64,000 bases of DNA from Oxytricha trifallax (GCA_000711775.1 ARYC01003232.1:18589-82588), one strand, 5' to 3'; shown: positions 33,820-45,812, counted from the first letter of the stretch. A program made the numbers and translations. Notes: generated by a model not told the origin, from the letters alone.

Positions 33820-34330
33820 ATAGGAAATTATAATTTATTTGGATCAGACTATTTTTAAACCCCACGCTATTTCTTTGAGATCTTGGGCAGATCCTTAATC
33901 TAATTAAGAGATTTAAAAGGAGAGTATTAATCTAAGCACTCTGGTTTCATTATTATTTATTACAGGCTAACAATTACTATTAAGATTAATATTTAAAGAG
34001 AAATCTATAAAAATTGAAGATTTAATGTTAGCTTGAAATAATCGATGCTTAATTTAAGGGAAAAAATGTGATAATTTTCATGGAAAAAGAAGTTCAAACA
34101 AAGAATAAATTATAAAGGGTGGAGATTTATCTTAAATGCACGTTACTCCTATCAGTTTAATTGCAATGAGAAAAAATTTTTCAAGAGTTAAAGTTTCATT
34201 TAAAAGGGACGTAATTGAAAAGAATTAAATTTTTCAAAAAACGAACACTATTAAAAAGTAAGGAAAGCAATTTAAAGTATAAAATCAAATGACTGCTTTT
34301 AATCAGAAAAAGACACTTAAGTAAAATTAA
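33820..34330 (+). pseudogene. TBE-like transposase remnant, D2
   Basis: The block YLDQTIFKPHAISLRSWAD (about 33835-33893) aligns with YMDEAIFKPHSITRKSWAH of D1 and holds the first catalytic Asp. Downstream, IIFMEKEVQTKNK aligns with IFMDNLRAHHGREVKQK with a small deletion that removes the second Asp. The third motif is not recognisable. TGA codons and frame changes occur. The N-terminal half was not found. This copy cannot encode an active enzyme. Confidence 0.65.
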
Positions 34331-34421
34331 AAGTTAAGTTATCTTTTAGAAAATGAATGATTAAGTTAAATATTTTTTATAAAATAAATATAAATATCAT
34401 ATATTAAAAAACTTTTGATTT

Positions 34422-35130
34422 TCAAGTGTTGAATGATTTTCCCTTCCTCTTGACCTTATTTGTGTTCTTCTTAATTTTGATTTTGTTGACAACAAAATCT
34501 GAATATGAAAATGTCACTTCGTATAATTTTCTCTTTTTTGTAACTCTTCTTCTTGGAGATCCTTATCTTAAGAGAGAAAGAGCTCGACCTTTTAATTCTA
34601 TAGTAAAATTACAATTAAGATGGCTTATCTTGCTTGATGCTGTTGGATTTTTCTAGAGTTATTCCAAAAATCATTTTAAATATAATTTAGATATGATCAC
34701 CAAAATTTGAGTTCCAATTACACTTATTTATTATTGATCTTAAACCATTCTCTACAAGTAGTCGTGTCTTAGAGTTCCCAGGACGCTAAATAAATAGTTA
34801 CTATCGGGAAGTTCATCAACATCGTGGTAAATATTTAGATACTTTTTGAGTTCATTATCTACTTTTACCACATCCCATACACGCTTCAAACTAAGTTCTG
34901 GAAAATTGGGACATTAATCCAAATATCTTCATTTGATTTAATTAATTCTGGTTCCTTATAATACATTTTTAATAAAACTCATTGTACATTGCTAATATAG
35001 AGGTTTTAACATAGTGCCTATAAAAGTAAATAGATTCTAATTTACATTATAATTTCAGGTAGTTATACCAATCAGACTAACTGCTAAGCTGGCTTCCAAT
35101 TATCATGATGAAATTATTGAATTCAATTGG
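34422..35130 (-). pseudogene. TBE-like ~22-26 kDa ORF, D2
   Basis: Minus-strand frames encode SQLSSQSDWYNYLKLQCKLE, then DELPDSNYLFSVLGTLRHDY, then KGRALSLLRQGSPRRRVTKK, ending at TGA 34424-34422. Each block aligns with the D1 protein (SSKHDWYNYF, GELPSKSFFYEVLGALS, KGKAYSLLKIKSRPRRVNKK) in the same order. Frameshifts separate the blocks. The conserved order in two diverged copies shows this is a real protein family member. Confidence 0.65.
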
Positions 35131-35589
35131 GCGATATCTTAGTTGGCTTATGTAATTTCCATTTGGTTATTAATTAGTTACTAATAAAATTAGGTTCTAA
35201 AATATTTCCTTCACATTTTCATAAAATAAAATTAGGTCTCTTGTAAATAGCTTCACTTTATTAGCTCTTGTAACTTTCAAGCAAAAATAAATATTAACTT
35301 AAAATCACTTAGGAAGTATGCATTTTTACTTTTGCTTTATTATGTCAGAAGGGTTTGAAATTATTATTCTTTAGGGTTGTGGGTTTTAAATATCACAATT
35401 AGGTTTTAGAATTAAGCTTTTTTATGATATATAAGGGCTTAAGTCCCTTTAATCGTTTTAATACTCATTAGTAAATAGGTTAAAAATATGGATTTTTTAA
35501 GCCTTTAATTTAAATTGGGACTATTAATAATTTATAATTTAAGTTACTAACATAGTAAATGCAAACCAAAAATCCATGAATAAAAAGGC

Positions 35590-37858
35590 ATGGTTCATCA
35601 TCTTTAAGCAGTATACTATAAAGTAAAGACTATATATTTGATATAGCTTTCCAGAACACCAAATTAATAAGGTAAGATTAGATAATAATAAATTTGCATT
35701 AAAGAGGATGGCCTCAATCAATCATTGTAAAATCAAAGTTAAAGTCAATTGAGTTAAGTTGAAAATGGATTTTTAAGTTCCACATCATCCTTCATTTGTA
35801 AAAATTTTCCAGAAAGTTTTGACTAAAAATAGCACACAAAACACATGAAAACTCATACAAGAAAATATGGGAAGTTTATGCATTTAAAAAATGAAAATGG
35901 GTATGTTTGTAAACTTTTTGACTAAATTCAATGGAAGATACCCAACAGCTCAAGTGAGAAAGCACTTAAAATCTTATTCAGATGCTGACCTAACTTAAGC
36001 TGGATATGCTCCCTTTGTAATTTAATATATATTTTGAGATTACTTTTCTTCAATAGATAGTCAAGATGTTAAAAGAATAAGAGCTTAAGATAAAAATGAT
36101 AAAAGTTAATAGTATTGCAATAAGATAAAAATATGGCACTAAATAGATCAAGGAACTCAAATAAAAAGTGACCTGAATGAATAAAAATAAGGTTCTTCTA
36201 AACCTGATGAATTGAGCTCTAAAAAATAGTAGAACATAAACAATTTGAAGGGACAAAATCAGGAGATACAAAATTATGTCACTTTTCAACAACAAATTCA
36301 ATAAATTGCATCAAATAATTAAATAAACATTCAATCAATAGATTAACTTGTATAATTAAGACCCACAATTTCTTACAATATTTAGGATAGCATCATATAG
36401 TAAAAATGAAATAAGATGGGTCTATCGAGAAATAATATAATGAGACATTAAATGGCTTATTGAGTTTGGAATAAAAAAAACAAAGCAGTTGACTAAATTT
36501 CAAAGATATATATTAGTCCACATACCTATTAGTTTGGCTCAGAGGATATGTCTTTATTTTAAGAGATCTTCTGAATCTTTAGCACAGGAGGCTGTTACTT
36601 GGTGATGTATAATTAGTGCAGCCATAGCAGTTCATAATGAAAATTTAGTTCATCTCTACTTAAAACCACAAAATATTAAAATCAACCTTGATGACAGTTC
36701 CTTTAGTATGATCAGCAATTTTTCAAGTACTCAAATTTAGGGGGAGCTTACAATTGACACTAATTTAAATTTATTCCCTAATATTATGGGCCGAACTATT
36801 TGTGGTAAATTACAGCAAAGCCTTGGAGAGACAACTACTCTATACTTGTTATAATATTGATCTAGTCAGCAGGAGAAAAAATTCAAGATGTGATAGAAAT
36901 CTCAATAAAAATAATTCAGCTTGCTAAAGAGATACTGGAAACTTTTTGAATTTCAATGAAATTTTAAGCATACTGACCCTAGATGCAATCTTCTAAGTTC
37001 CAACTACAAATGCAATTATTTTATAAAATCAATTAATTAATGATTTATGATATGTATCATTTCTAAAATTCTCTAATTCTTATGAATGAGAAGAAATTAC
37101 GGTGGTACATAAAATTTATACTAATTATCTTTATGATGGTATAGTTAGTAAAAATAGTGATAATATCAAAACTTTCAGCCTATCTAAGCGAATTAAATCA
37201 GAGCTAAACTAAATAGACAATATTTATCCCCTTTTTTCAAAACTATACCGAACTAGCAATAATTTAATTCGCATAAATTTACATCACTTAAATCTAAAGA
37301 TTAAATAAAGATATGAAATCAAATATTGTTCTTTTTTTCATAAAAAAATGTTATAATATATTTAGAAGTCAACTAAGAAAATTAAAAAGTAAATGATTTT
37401 TTACTAATGCTTAAGCTCAAGTTAAACTCAAATAAATAAATAAGATAAATATATGTGATTAAGCAAAGGCCTTTCAAATGTACAAATTCATAACAAAATA
37501 TCAAGGCATTAGTTAAATCTTCAATAAACATGCAGGCTCATTAATTATTCAAGTGTTTCAATGACATATTTAGAGTATCTCCTTAATTTTTATAAATACC
37601 CAAATGAAAAGTATAAATAAAACTGAATCTATTGATGATGAAATGGGAACAAGTATTGCATTTAATCATAACTAGATGATTCTTCAGCAGCCTTATTTCG
37701 AGGAACTTATATCAAGATTTATAAAGAAGTAAGTAAATTAGAATAGTTTAGATAAAATTGATATAGAAACGTTGTAGACCTGCATCAAACTATAAATTTA
37801 TTATGATTTTTGTTAAAACATTGAAATTTAATATTATTTCTTGGTTTTTAAATCTTGA
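35590..37858 (+). pseudogene. TBE-like zinc-finger/pseudokinase ORF, D2
   Basis: The ATG at 35590 opens 132 codons to TGA 35986. These include a C2H2-like block (FICKNFPESFDQKQHTKHMK then THTRKYGKFMHLKNENGYVC) near 35810-35910. A Lys-rich frame and a Gln/Asn-rich frame (NYVTFQQQIQQIASNNQIN) follow. The kinase-like part has SPHTYQFGSEDMSLFQEIF near 36515. The catalytic-loop equivalent HNENLVHLYLKPQNIKINL lies near 36635, HRD reading HLY, and ISNFSS stands near DFG. RDNYSILVIILIQSAGEK near 36820 fits subdomain IX. A last block, NQMILQQPYFEELISRFIKK near 37670, resembles a kinase C-terminal segment. It ends at TGA 37856. Frameshifts abound. Confidence 0.65.
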
Positions 37859-37859
37859 T

Positions 37860-39640
37860 AGAGTCACAGATTAAATACTCTAATACATCTAATTCAGGCA
37901 AGTCAAATTTCTAATTATCAGAATACAACAAAACTTTAAATTTATGCTTAAATTAGCAACATTTTGAATAAGAGCAATAATTTACTAAGCAAATCTTTAA
38001 AAATAGATCAATCTAATAATTTGTAAACTTTTTAAAAACAAGAACTTCAGTCTCATATTATTAAACTTAATAAAAAAGATTAAAAAAATTGTTTTTTATC
38101 CATTTTAATATTAAATTTCTCATTTATATGCGGTTCTTGCATTAAACTTCAAGAATTTTTAAATGTTATAAATATTAATATAAACACTAATATAACTAAT
38201 AATTACTACCTGCTTTCTATCAAGAGTTTTAGTCACTTGATAACTTTAAAATCATAGAGAAATAAGTAATTGTTTTAATAAATTAAACCAGATTACTCTA
38301 AATCTTTAATAGAAGAGTTAATCCTAACGAAAAAATAGGCTTAATTTCAGCATAAATTATTAATTTTAAATTAAACTATATAAATTTTATTTGATACAAT
38401 TACTCTCCTCTATAGAACTATAACATCATTGAAAGCTCATTTAGAGATAATTAACTAAAACTCATAAATTACATAAAATTATTAGTCAAAAATTAATATT
38501 CAAGTTATAAAATATTAAGATTAAAAAATAAATATAGAATATTTTTTGCAAATTAAAAAAAATACTAATTAGTCGGAAAGTTTCTAATAACCTCATGTTT
38601 AGAAAATTAATGAATTATTAACATTAATGCCTGAAACATAAGAAGAAATATTAAAAATAATATGATTGAAAGTATTGATATTGATTTGATTTCAATTTCA
38701 TTAATTTTTTTCACTAAATTTATTTTAATTCAAAAATGATCTTTCGGAATAAGAATGGAGAATCGATATAATTAATTGAATTTCTAGCTGAAAATAAGTA
38801 AATTTGTGTATGATTTTGGAATGAGAGAAAGTTAAAATTATAATTGCGAATATCTATGATAAATTTAAATTAATTTTTTGAGTCTGATTGCAGGAAGTTT
38901 GCTGCATAGGGAGGAGAAGGAAGAAAACTTAAGCTAATCACAATAAAAAAGAGAATCTGATTGAAATTATGGTTTGACTAAGTACTATGCCAATTTTATA
39001 GTTAAATTTTTAATTTATTTAGATAATAGGTAGAATTTTTTAAATATAAATCTTTAAATATGTTTACTGATAATACTATTGATTTTCAATTTATTATGAA
39101 TAAATTCTTGATTTTATAGAGTAAATTCTTTAAATTAATATTTAAATGAGAATATAATTTAAGTCTTATAACTGTATAACAATAGTACATAGGCTCCAGG
39201 AACTACTTTAATGAGAAATAAAAAAAAGAGTTAATTGATAGAGATCTTAAAAAAGTGAATCCCTTCGTAAAAATTTAATCAAATGTTAAGGGCTACATAT
39301 CGAGGAGTCACACTTACGACTTATGAGGAGAATAAATCACTCAGATATTCAAAATAGGAAAGCTTAAAATCAATTAAGAAAAAATATAATTATCCTCGTG
39401 CAAATTAATTTTTTTAAATAATAATAATAAGAATAGGTTCAGAGTAAAAAGAGGGATATAAAGCATAAAATAGGATATACGACACTAATTTGCATTATAG
39501 GTAAGATATTTTTAAAATTTCATCAATTCTTGAGATAAAAAGGTTATTTTAAGTATGATTTGCTTCCAGTTAATAATGTACCTAGAGCGTCAATTAGTAT
39601 TTATAAGTATTTATTAAATTAAATAATAACTTAATAGTAC
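37860..39640. other. AT-rich spacer, no supported gene
   Basis: AT-rich with one less AT-rich patch near 38890-38960 (code-6 frame SDCRKFAAQGGEGRKLKLIT). No family is recognised. No inverted or tandem repeat was noticed. Confidence 0.35.
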
Positions 39641-39641
39641 C

Positions 39642-40810
39642 ATGATGATTTTCAAAAATAATGACGGATTAAATATCATCTTGTGGAATATGGATTGGTC
39701 TTCATTAAAATCTATAAGTTCACTACTGAATATGATGCAAAAACAATAACCTAATGCAATGTGCCTTTAGGATGCTAGAAATACTAAAGTTCATTTCTAA
39801 GGCTAAAACATGTATGCCCCTGAAATCAAAACATTAGATGGCCATAGAACCATCATTCTTGTCAAATCCCATCACGGCAGAGTTGAATTCCTAAATTCAG
39901 TACCTCTCTCACTTGACCTTAACTTAGCTGACATTTTCATAAAAAACTCTAATCTCTACATATCTAATCTCTTAATAAAATATAAAAAAAATTTATAGAA
40001 GTAATAGCGAAGAAAATCAATCATCTAAAATATATAGTGGCTGGTAATATTAATTACCCGGCCAAAAATTACTAATCCCCAATTTACTATCCAAAAATTG
40101 TGTAATTTCCCAAACAGCAACATACATAAAGAATCAAGACATTTAAGTTACTCTAGGTCGCAAATTTCCCATTCTCATCTGACCATTTTGCAAATTTTAA
40201 AAGTTTTTAAATTCTAAAAACCAGCATTAAAAATAAAATGCGTTATATATTAACTTGCAGATTCACCTCTGATTAGAACAAGATTGGTCATCACAACAAA
40301 AGTATTAAATCATAAGTCAAAACTTAAAAAAAACCAGCAAAACGCAACATAAAATACAGTGAGATAATTAAAGACCTTAAAATAAAAGGTAATGTTTATA
40401 AGCCACCAAGTTTATAGAAAAAGTTATTGGGGCCAAACCAGCAAAAATAATAACACAACTTGCGGAACATATAGTTGAATAATCCAAAATTAAAGCTAAA
40501 TAATCTTAGAACTCAAAATTCTGGATGCTACTATTCACTTTGTAAAAAGAAAAACCATTAAAAAATCCTATAAACTAATTCCAAATGAGTACGTCTTAAT
40601 ATATATATATACTATAAGAAATACATTTCTTATTTATTCCTTACGAAACTTTCCTAACGATAAAGCTTTAGGCCCAAACAATCAGATTCCTTAGGTAAAA
40701 ACAAAATGCACTTCCATTTGCTATCCTATATTGAAGATTGGATCAACAAGAAGGATAAACTTCCACCATGGATGAATGTGTGTAATATAATGCTACTGTC
40801 AAAAACTTTC
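39642..40810 (+). pseudogene. LINE ORF2: APE-type endonuclease and RT fragment
   Basis: The ATG at 39642 begins a frame with LNIILWNMDWSSLKSISSLL and NAMCLQDARNTK, matching the endonuclease start (xxxWN and the LQE-like motif). After a one-base shift in the A run near 39990 the frame has HLKYIVAGNIN, equivalent to the conserved GDFN motif with Asp changed to Asn. FPFSSDHF follows, equivalent to the C-terminal SDH motif. Further on, ALGPNNQIP and IEDWINKKDKLPPWMNVCNI followed by MLLSK fit the reverse-transcriptase N-terminal region of LINEs. Frameshifts and deletion make it inactive. Target nicking and target-primed reverse transcription would have been its roles. Confidence 0.75.
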
Positions 40811-40975
40811 TCCAACAATTTAAAAAAAAATCAAAGACAAATAGCTATGTTTTTAGCTTCCAGAAAATCAAATAAAGCTACTTGAACGAGACTTGAATTA
40901 TTAATTAAAAAGGGCTTAACCCTTATATATTGACAAATATTTTAGATTGAGGGTCCCCAGAGATCTCAATTTAAT
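39642..40975 (+). mobile_element. LINE with internal deletion, copy 4
   Basis: It starts in an APE-type endonuclease, keeps a small reverse-transcriptase piece and then jumps to the common LINE 3' end: hairpin AAGGG-CTTAA-CCCTT at about 40912-40926, GGGTCCCCAGAGATCTCA, then an ATTA-rich tail. Most of the reverse transcriptase and the C-terminal part seen in copies 2 and 3 are missing. Confidence 0.7.
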
Positions 40976-41470
40976 TACATTATTATTATAAGTATTAATT
41001 AGTAATGACTAAGAATATCATTTTAATAAATACACATTAAAAATTCGAATAAATATAGGTAAGTAAAGAATAAATCAAGGAAATTAATTTATTTAGGTTA
41101 AAATGTTTTTATTCATTTATATTTATTAAATTTAGTACTTTAATTCGTACCAAACATAACTGATACAAATAACACTAAGTTGTTTTCTACTTTTAGCTTG
41201 GAATAGAGGAGGAAATAAATGTTCACTTTTTAAAATCTTTTATAAGATTTAAAAATAAGTCCCTAAAGCTGTGAGGATACGGCAGTTTTATTTAATATTA
41301 AATTTCAAGAAATAAAGATATATTTAAAATATTTTTAGATACAAAGCTTTGCACTTGTTTTAATTTAATAATAATATTATTATTAAATTTCCCTTTCAAT
41401 CACCCTATAGTAATATTATCATTTTTATTGTACACATATCAATTAATTATTAATTATTACTTCTATAGTA

Positions 41471-42390
41471 ATGCTTAAGAATGGGGCATAATACGAGAGT
41501 TTATAGTTAAGGGAGACAGAAATTAGTGATGGAAGTGGAGTTTAGATTTTGTCAGAAGGCTGTCGATATGAAGGTATTGGAGGAAAAAAGAGCTAATTGC
41601 AATTTCGTTCAATCCATGATGATGGAAATATCTCTATGAGGATAAGTTAAATAAAACGAAAGTATCATCACATATATTGATTTAGGTAGGAAGGCTCTAA
41701 AAAAGGGATAAACTAAATGGCTATGGTAGAAGTATAACCTGACGGGGCTGCTTTTTTTTCGAGAAAGACTATATTGTTAGTAGGAAAACAAAGTGAGGGC
41801 GTGTTCACTTGGTAGATGGAAGCACATCAATAAGAATTTTCTAAAAAATGACTTTCATGAAAACGTAGTGTACAAATGGGCCGACGTGAGATTATATTAA
41901 TGCATTTGGCAAAATAATAATGTGCATGACTATGGTATACTTACTTGGACCTAGCCAGATGATAGAAGATACGAAGGAGAGTATAGTGATGATAAAGGCT
42001 TATAATTATTTTTAAGAATTAAGATAAGTGCTAATGGAAATAGATCGAAAATTACGTATAACTAGCATAAAATTAAATGATCATAACTTGATTGGTTTAT
42101 TTTATAGGGATAATTATTCAAGTCAATGGTTTTAATAACTAGCCTTAATATAGACAATTACGCAAATAGTTATTAGATTCTTAATTTATTTCCATTATCA
42201 CTCTACCATAATTCTTTTTATAAATAATTGGATTTAAAGAAGAAAGGATAAGGAACATTTTAGCGAAGTGATGAACTTCGGTGAGTAGGAGGATGGACAA
42301 ATAGAAAATAGCATGGCAATGTCAAGTATATCAGTGCTAATGGACATTATTTAAGGAATCCACTTGATTTTGGTAAATTAAATTAAAATT
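41471..42390 (+). pseudogene. MORN-repeat protein gene segment(s) with an internal IES-like insert
   Basis: The ATG at 41471 lies in a code-6 frame with degenerate MORN repeats: NGAQYESLQLRETEISDG, SGVQILSEGCRYEG, RSIHDDGN, VEVQPDGAAFF and SEGVFTW. There is one in-frame TGA (41688). After a frameshift near 41815 come NDFHENVVYKWADVRLY, VHDYGILTWTQPDDRRYEGE and YSDDK. Sequence 41999-42247 then interrupts the repeat. Coding resumes with GQGTFQRSDELR, a TGA, and GGWTNRKQHGNVKYISANG. MORN proteins are abundant in ciliates and often bind membranes. Many consensus Trp and Gly residues are altered, so this is probably a decayed paralog. The N-terminal part of the protein is not seen upstream. Confidence 0.7.
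41994..42247. other. IES-like insert with AAAGG pointer
   Basis: AAAGG occurs at 41994-41998 and again at 42243-42247. Removing one copy plus the AT-rich DNA between joins the MORN frame exactly (YSDDK to GQGTFQ). The removed length is 249 bp. A short direct repeat at both ends of a non-coding insert is the hallmark of MDS/IES junctions in spirotrichs. An intron is less likely because the borders are not GT...AG. Confidence 0.6.
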
Positions 42391-42826
42391 AATTAAATAT
42401 TAATTACCTTCAGTTATATTTAGGGAAATGTATAAAAAAACCCGGCTTAATTATACTATTTGGAGAGCACATTAATAATATGCGAGAATAATTATATCTT
42501 ATCTCTCAATCATGAAAAGCCACTTTTACTGTTAATTTGTTTTTTTTGGGAATTAGCTCAAAATCTAAAGATCTCGTTTTTTAGGAATATTTCGAGAAGC
42601 TAGGTCTTGCGAAAATTTACCGTAGAATCTAATTATATTTAAATTTTATGTGAAACTTTGGAATTGAAAACTATCCTAATTTTAATATTTAATTAATTTA
42701 ATTAAATTTCCCAAAGTTTTTTGCATTTCTAAATAAAAAAGTATAAAACTTATTATTACTTTTAATAGTGCATAACTCATTAATTTCTCTCATATTATCA
42801 AAACTTATTAGTAATATTGTAGGAAT

Positions 42827-43235
42827 ACATTCAAATTTGGGAAATTAATTTAAATTAAATAAATAATTAATTAAATTATTGGCAGTTAAAGTTGCCCAAA
42901 TTTGAACGAACTTGGGCTCATTTGATAGAGAATTCAAAATTAGCAGGACTTTAATATTGGTGGTACTATTATTTTATTGCATCCCTGGAGAGAGATTACT
43001 TGAGTTTAATGTGAGGGTATAATTTAATGAATTAAGAGGAGTTTAATTAAACTCAAGTTATTTCTGTCCAGGGATGCAATAAAATAGTATCGCCAATAAT
43101 AAAGTCCAGCTAATTTTAAATTCTCTATCAAATGAGCCCAAGATCATTTAAATTGGCCAACTTTAACTGCCAATATTTTGATTTATTATTAATTAAAATA
43201 TAATTAATTTCACAATTTCGAATATATTCCTACAA
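42827..43235. mobile_element. palindromic MITE, family member C
   Basis: The ends are TTGTAGGAATACATTCAAAT and the complement, flanked by TA (42825-42826 and 43236-43237). The arms carry the family words GGCAGTTAAAGTTGCCCAAA, GATAGAGAATTCAAAATTAG and GCATCCCTGG. Arm identity is lower than in member B. Confidence 0.9.
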
Positions 43236-43239
43236 TATA

Positions 43240-44976
43240 TAAATTTTAAGAAGGAAGAGTTGAATATTGGTAAACGAGTGAAATGGATAGGAAAGGTAGG
43301 TAGGTAACTAAGAATAATTAATGGTTAAAATGAAAGAGATTACATGAATCTCATGGATTGAAAGAGATAAACAAGAGAGGGAATGTTGATATCGATTAAG
43401 CTTTTAAACTGAAAAAATTTGATTGATATTAATCTAATTTTATTAATTTGGTAAAATTTTATATCAATATTACAACAATTGAGATTTTCAGGATAATCTT
43501 AATATTCATTTATACATTTTGTATGCTACCAGAAGCACTATAAATTATTCTTTATGCTCAAACTTCATTCAAATGCAATTAAATTTAACCATTTTCAAGA
43601 AAAATTAAAAATTAAATTAATATAAATATTAAATTTACTATTAATTTGACTAAACCTCTATCATCTATTTATTATAAAAGCAATCTTATCAAATAAAGGT
43701 GCGTCAATCTATAAATAAAATATAAAGCTTACTAATTAATAATGCTAAATGTATAAATCTAAACTTATTAATATGAGCTAAATTTATTGAACCATACGCA
43801 TCCCTTCAAACTAAAAATCATGAACATTTATTTATTTGAATTTACTGTTGTAACTATTATAAGTTTTTATTCATCCTTTAGAGCTATTTTCCATTGAATT
43901 ATTCTCAATGATATTAATGTAATTTAATTACAGCACTTACTAAAATTAATCAACACAATAAATTGTAAAAGAATCGATGAATGAGAGAAAAACTATAGAT
44001 GGTGAATAAATTAATTTTACAGCAACTTTACTTGATCATCTTAATTGTTGATAGGAAGTAAATCGAAGAATAAGGTTCTTTAATTTTGTCAATTAACAAC
44101 TCGGTTTTGGCATAACTGACGTTAGATTAAAGTATTTACTTCTAAAGATAAAAATGTAATAAAATTTAATATATTTTCTATAATTTCTCAAAGCCATAGA
44201 TATTCTGCAAATTTACAACAAAATTTCTAATAATGCACAAATCTGAGTTCTGAAAAATTAAATAAAATGATAATAAAACAGTCTAAAATTTACTAAATAT
44301 AATAAAAAATGTAATTCGATTCAAATTTCATGCAATGTTAAAATTTTTTGTGTAATTCTATCATCCTAAAGGATTTACTAAAAAATATCTAAATATTAAT
44401 TAAAAATATTAATAAACAGGCCATCGTGGTCATAGTCACTGCCAACACGAGGGGGTGACCACGTAACTTATTAGTTGAAAGTGGAAAAGTGAGCAAGGTC
44501 ACTGCTCTATTTTATATTAATTCAATTAATTAACACTGAAATCATGCATTTTCTAGTGCTTCTCGTGGTCACCCTGATTATGTTTTGTCATGGTCATGAC
44601 TTCCTAGAGGACATTTTCCATTGGACCACTTTAACACCCATGAAAATCAATTTAGGATCTAAATTTTATTGACAGACTATATCATATCTAGCAAGATATA
44701 AATATTTTAACTTAATAAATAAAATTAAAAAATTTCATCCATTTTTCTCCCTATATTCATTGCCAACGTGAACTGTATACTACCTGTTAAGGTTTGATCT
44801 AGTGAAAATATCTAATCTTTACTGCCATTTGAAAAATTAATCGATATTAAACCAAAATTCTTTTGTTTAATTGAGTGAATTGTTCTAATAAAATTCACAA
44901 GAAATTTTATCTAATTCTTCTTAGTTTATATTTCCCTTTCCATCAATGAGACAATACTCTTTAGAGCAGTTGGGAA
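43240..44976. other. AT-rich spacer with a GC-richer repeat at 44418-44640
   Basis: Apart from the repeat at 44418-44640 this region shows no recognisable gene or inverted repeat. Confidence 0.4.
44418..44640. repeat. GTGACCACG repeat element, copy 1
   Basis: A GC-richer patch has CGTGGTCATAGTCACTGCCAA at its left and an inverted, imperfect match (GTCATGGTCATGAC) at its right. The word TGAAATCATGCATTTTC is followed by a stretch resembling 48938-49080. The paired copy suggests a small dispersed element. No coding frame is recognised. Confidence 0.5.
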
Positions 44977-45735
44977 TCAAGCTGTTGATTATTTTTCTTT
45001 TAGCAGTTAGTTTGCCTAATTATAGAATTTTTGTAAAAACATAGCCATTATCTACTGGGTAATTTATGCCTTCTTTTTTTGTTGTGTTGTAAAGTGTCCA
45101 ATAAAATATAACTCCATACTGTTATACCAATACTATAGGAATCTTTCTAAGTCTATGATTTGGTAAATATGAATAAGAGTGAGATTTTTATCCTTTCCTT
45201 GGAAAATCTTCAATAACTAAAAGAAATAGAGATCATAGTGCTTTGAGCATAGTTTTGTTTTATTATCCCAAAAATAATCATTTCTAACATCCCCTCGTAA
45301 TTTTATAAGCAAAGATTTGCTCATTCTCTGCAAATAATAATCTTATTATTCTTTGCAAATGTAACCTCATTTATCTTCATATAGTATTATTGAATCATTA
45401 ACTCTTTTAAATTAGGGTCTTAATCAAGCTTTAACAATTTTATATCGCCATAGTTGCTCTTACTTAGTACAATCTGTTTATACAATAGTTATTTCTTAAA
45501 AATTATAGTCTTGTCAATAAGTGTGCACTTTATCATATATCTTTAGCAATTAATAGATTATTAGAAAATCATTGAGCATCCCGCTCATTCCCTTTGTAAT
45601 AAGTCTTCAGCCCTTTAAGTCCGATAGTATATTTTCCATTGATTAGTTTTACTCCAGTGATTTCCTCTAAGTTTTTTGCTTTAAATTTTCTATTGAAAAT
45701 TAGCACATGAGGTCTTAGTCTTGATCTTAATATTG
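44977..45735 (-). CDS. unknown gene, frameshifted
   Basis: Minus-strand frames encode LRSRLRPHVLIFNRKFKAKN and LEEITGVKLINGKYTIGLKG, ending near a TGA at about 45570. A second frame encodes LIDKTIIFKKQLLYKQIVLS and LKELMIQQYYMKINEVTFAK. Another encodes LTLIHIYQIIDLERFLQYWY and ends at TGA 44979-44977. Composition is clearly protein-like. Frame changes and TGAs show decay or missed IESs. Family not recognised. MITE D lies just upstream (45813-46170) and may have separated the 5' part. Confidence 0.5.
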
Positions 45736-45812
45736 TTAAGCTTAATAAATAAATTCTTTAAAAAAATTTCAAATCATCTAGGCTGCTAAACTGTTCTATT
45801 AATAAAGTATTA

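Larger units (their letters stand above)
33820..37858 (+). mobile_element. diverged TBE-like transposon, copy D2
   Basis: Same three-gene layout as D1: transposase (+), ~22-26 kDa ORF (-), zinc-finger/pseudokinase (+). The proteins are homologous to D1 along most of their length but well diverged, so D1 and D2 are members of one lineage and not a recent duplication. Terminal repeats were not identified. Confidence 0.7.

Noticed and set aside
42000-42242. Spliceosomal intron in the MORN gene
   Set aside because: Borders at the frame-restoring position are not GT and AG, whereas an AAAGG direct repeat is exact and restores the frame.
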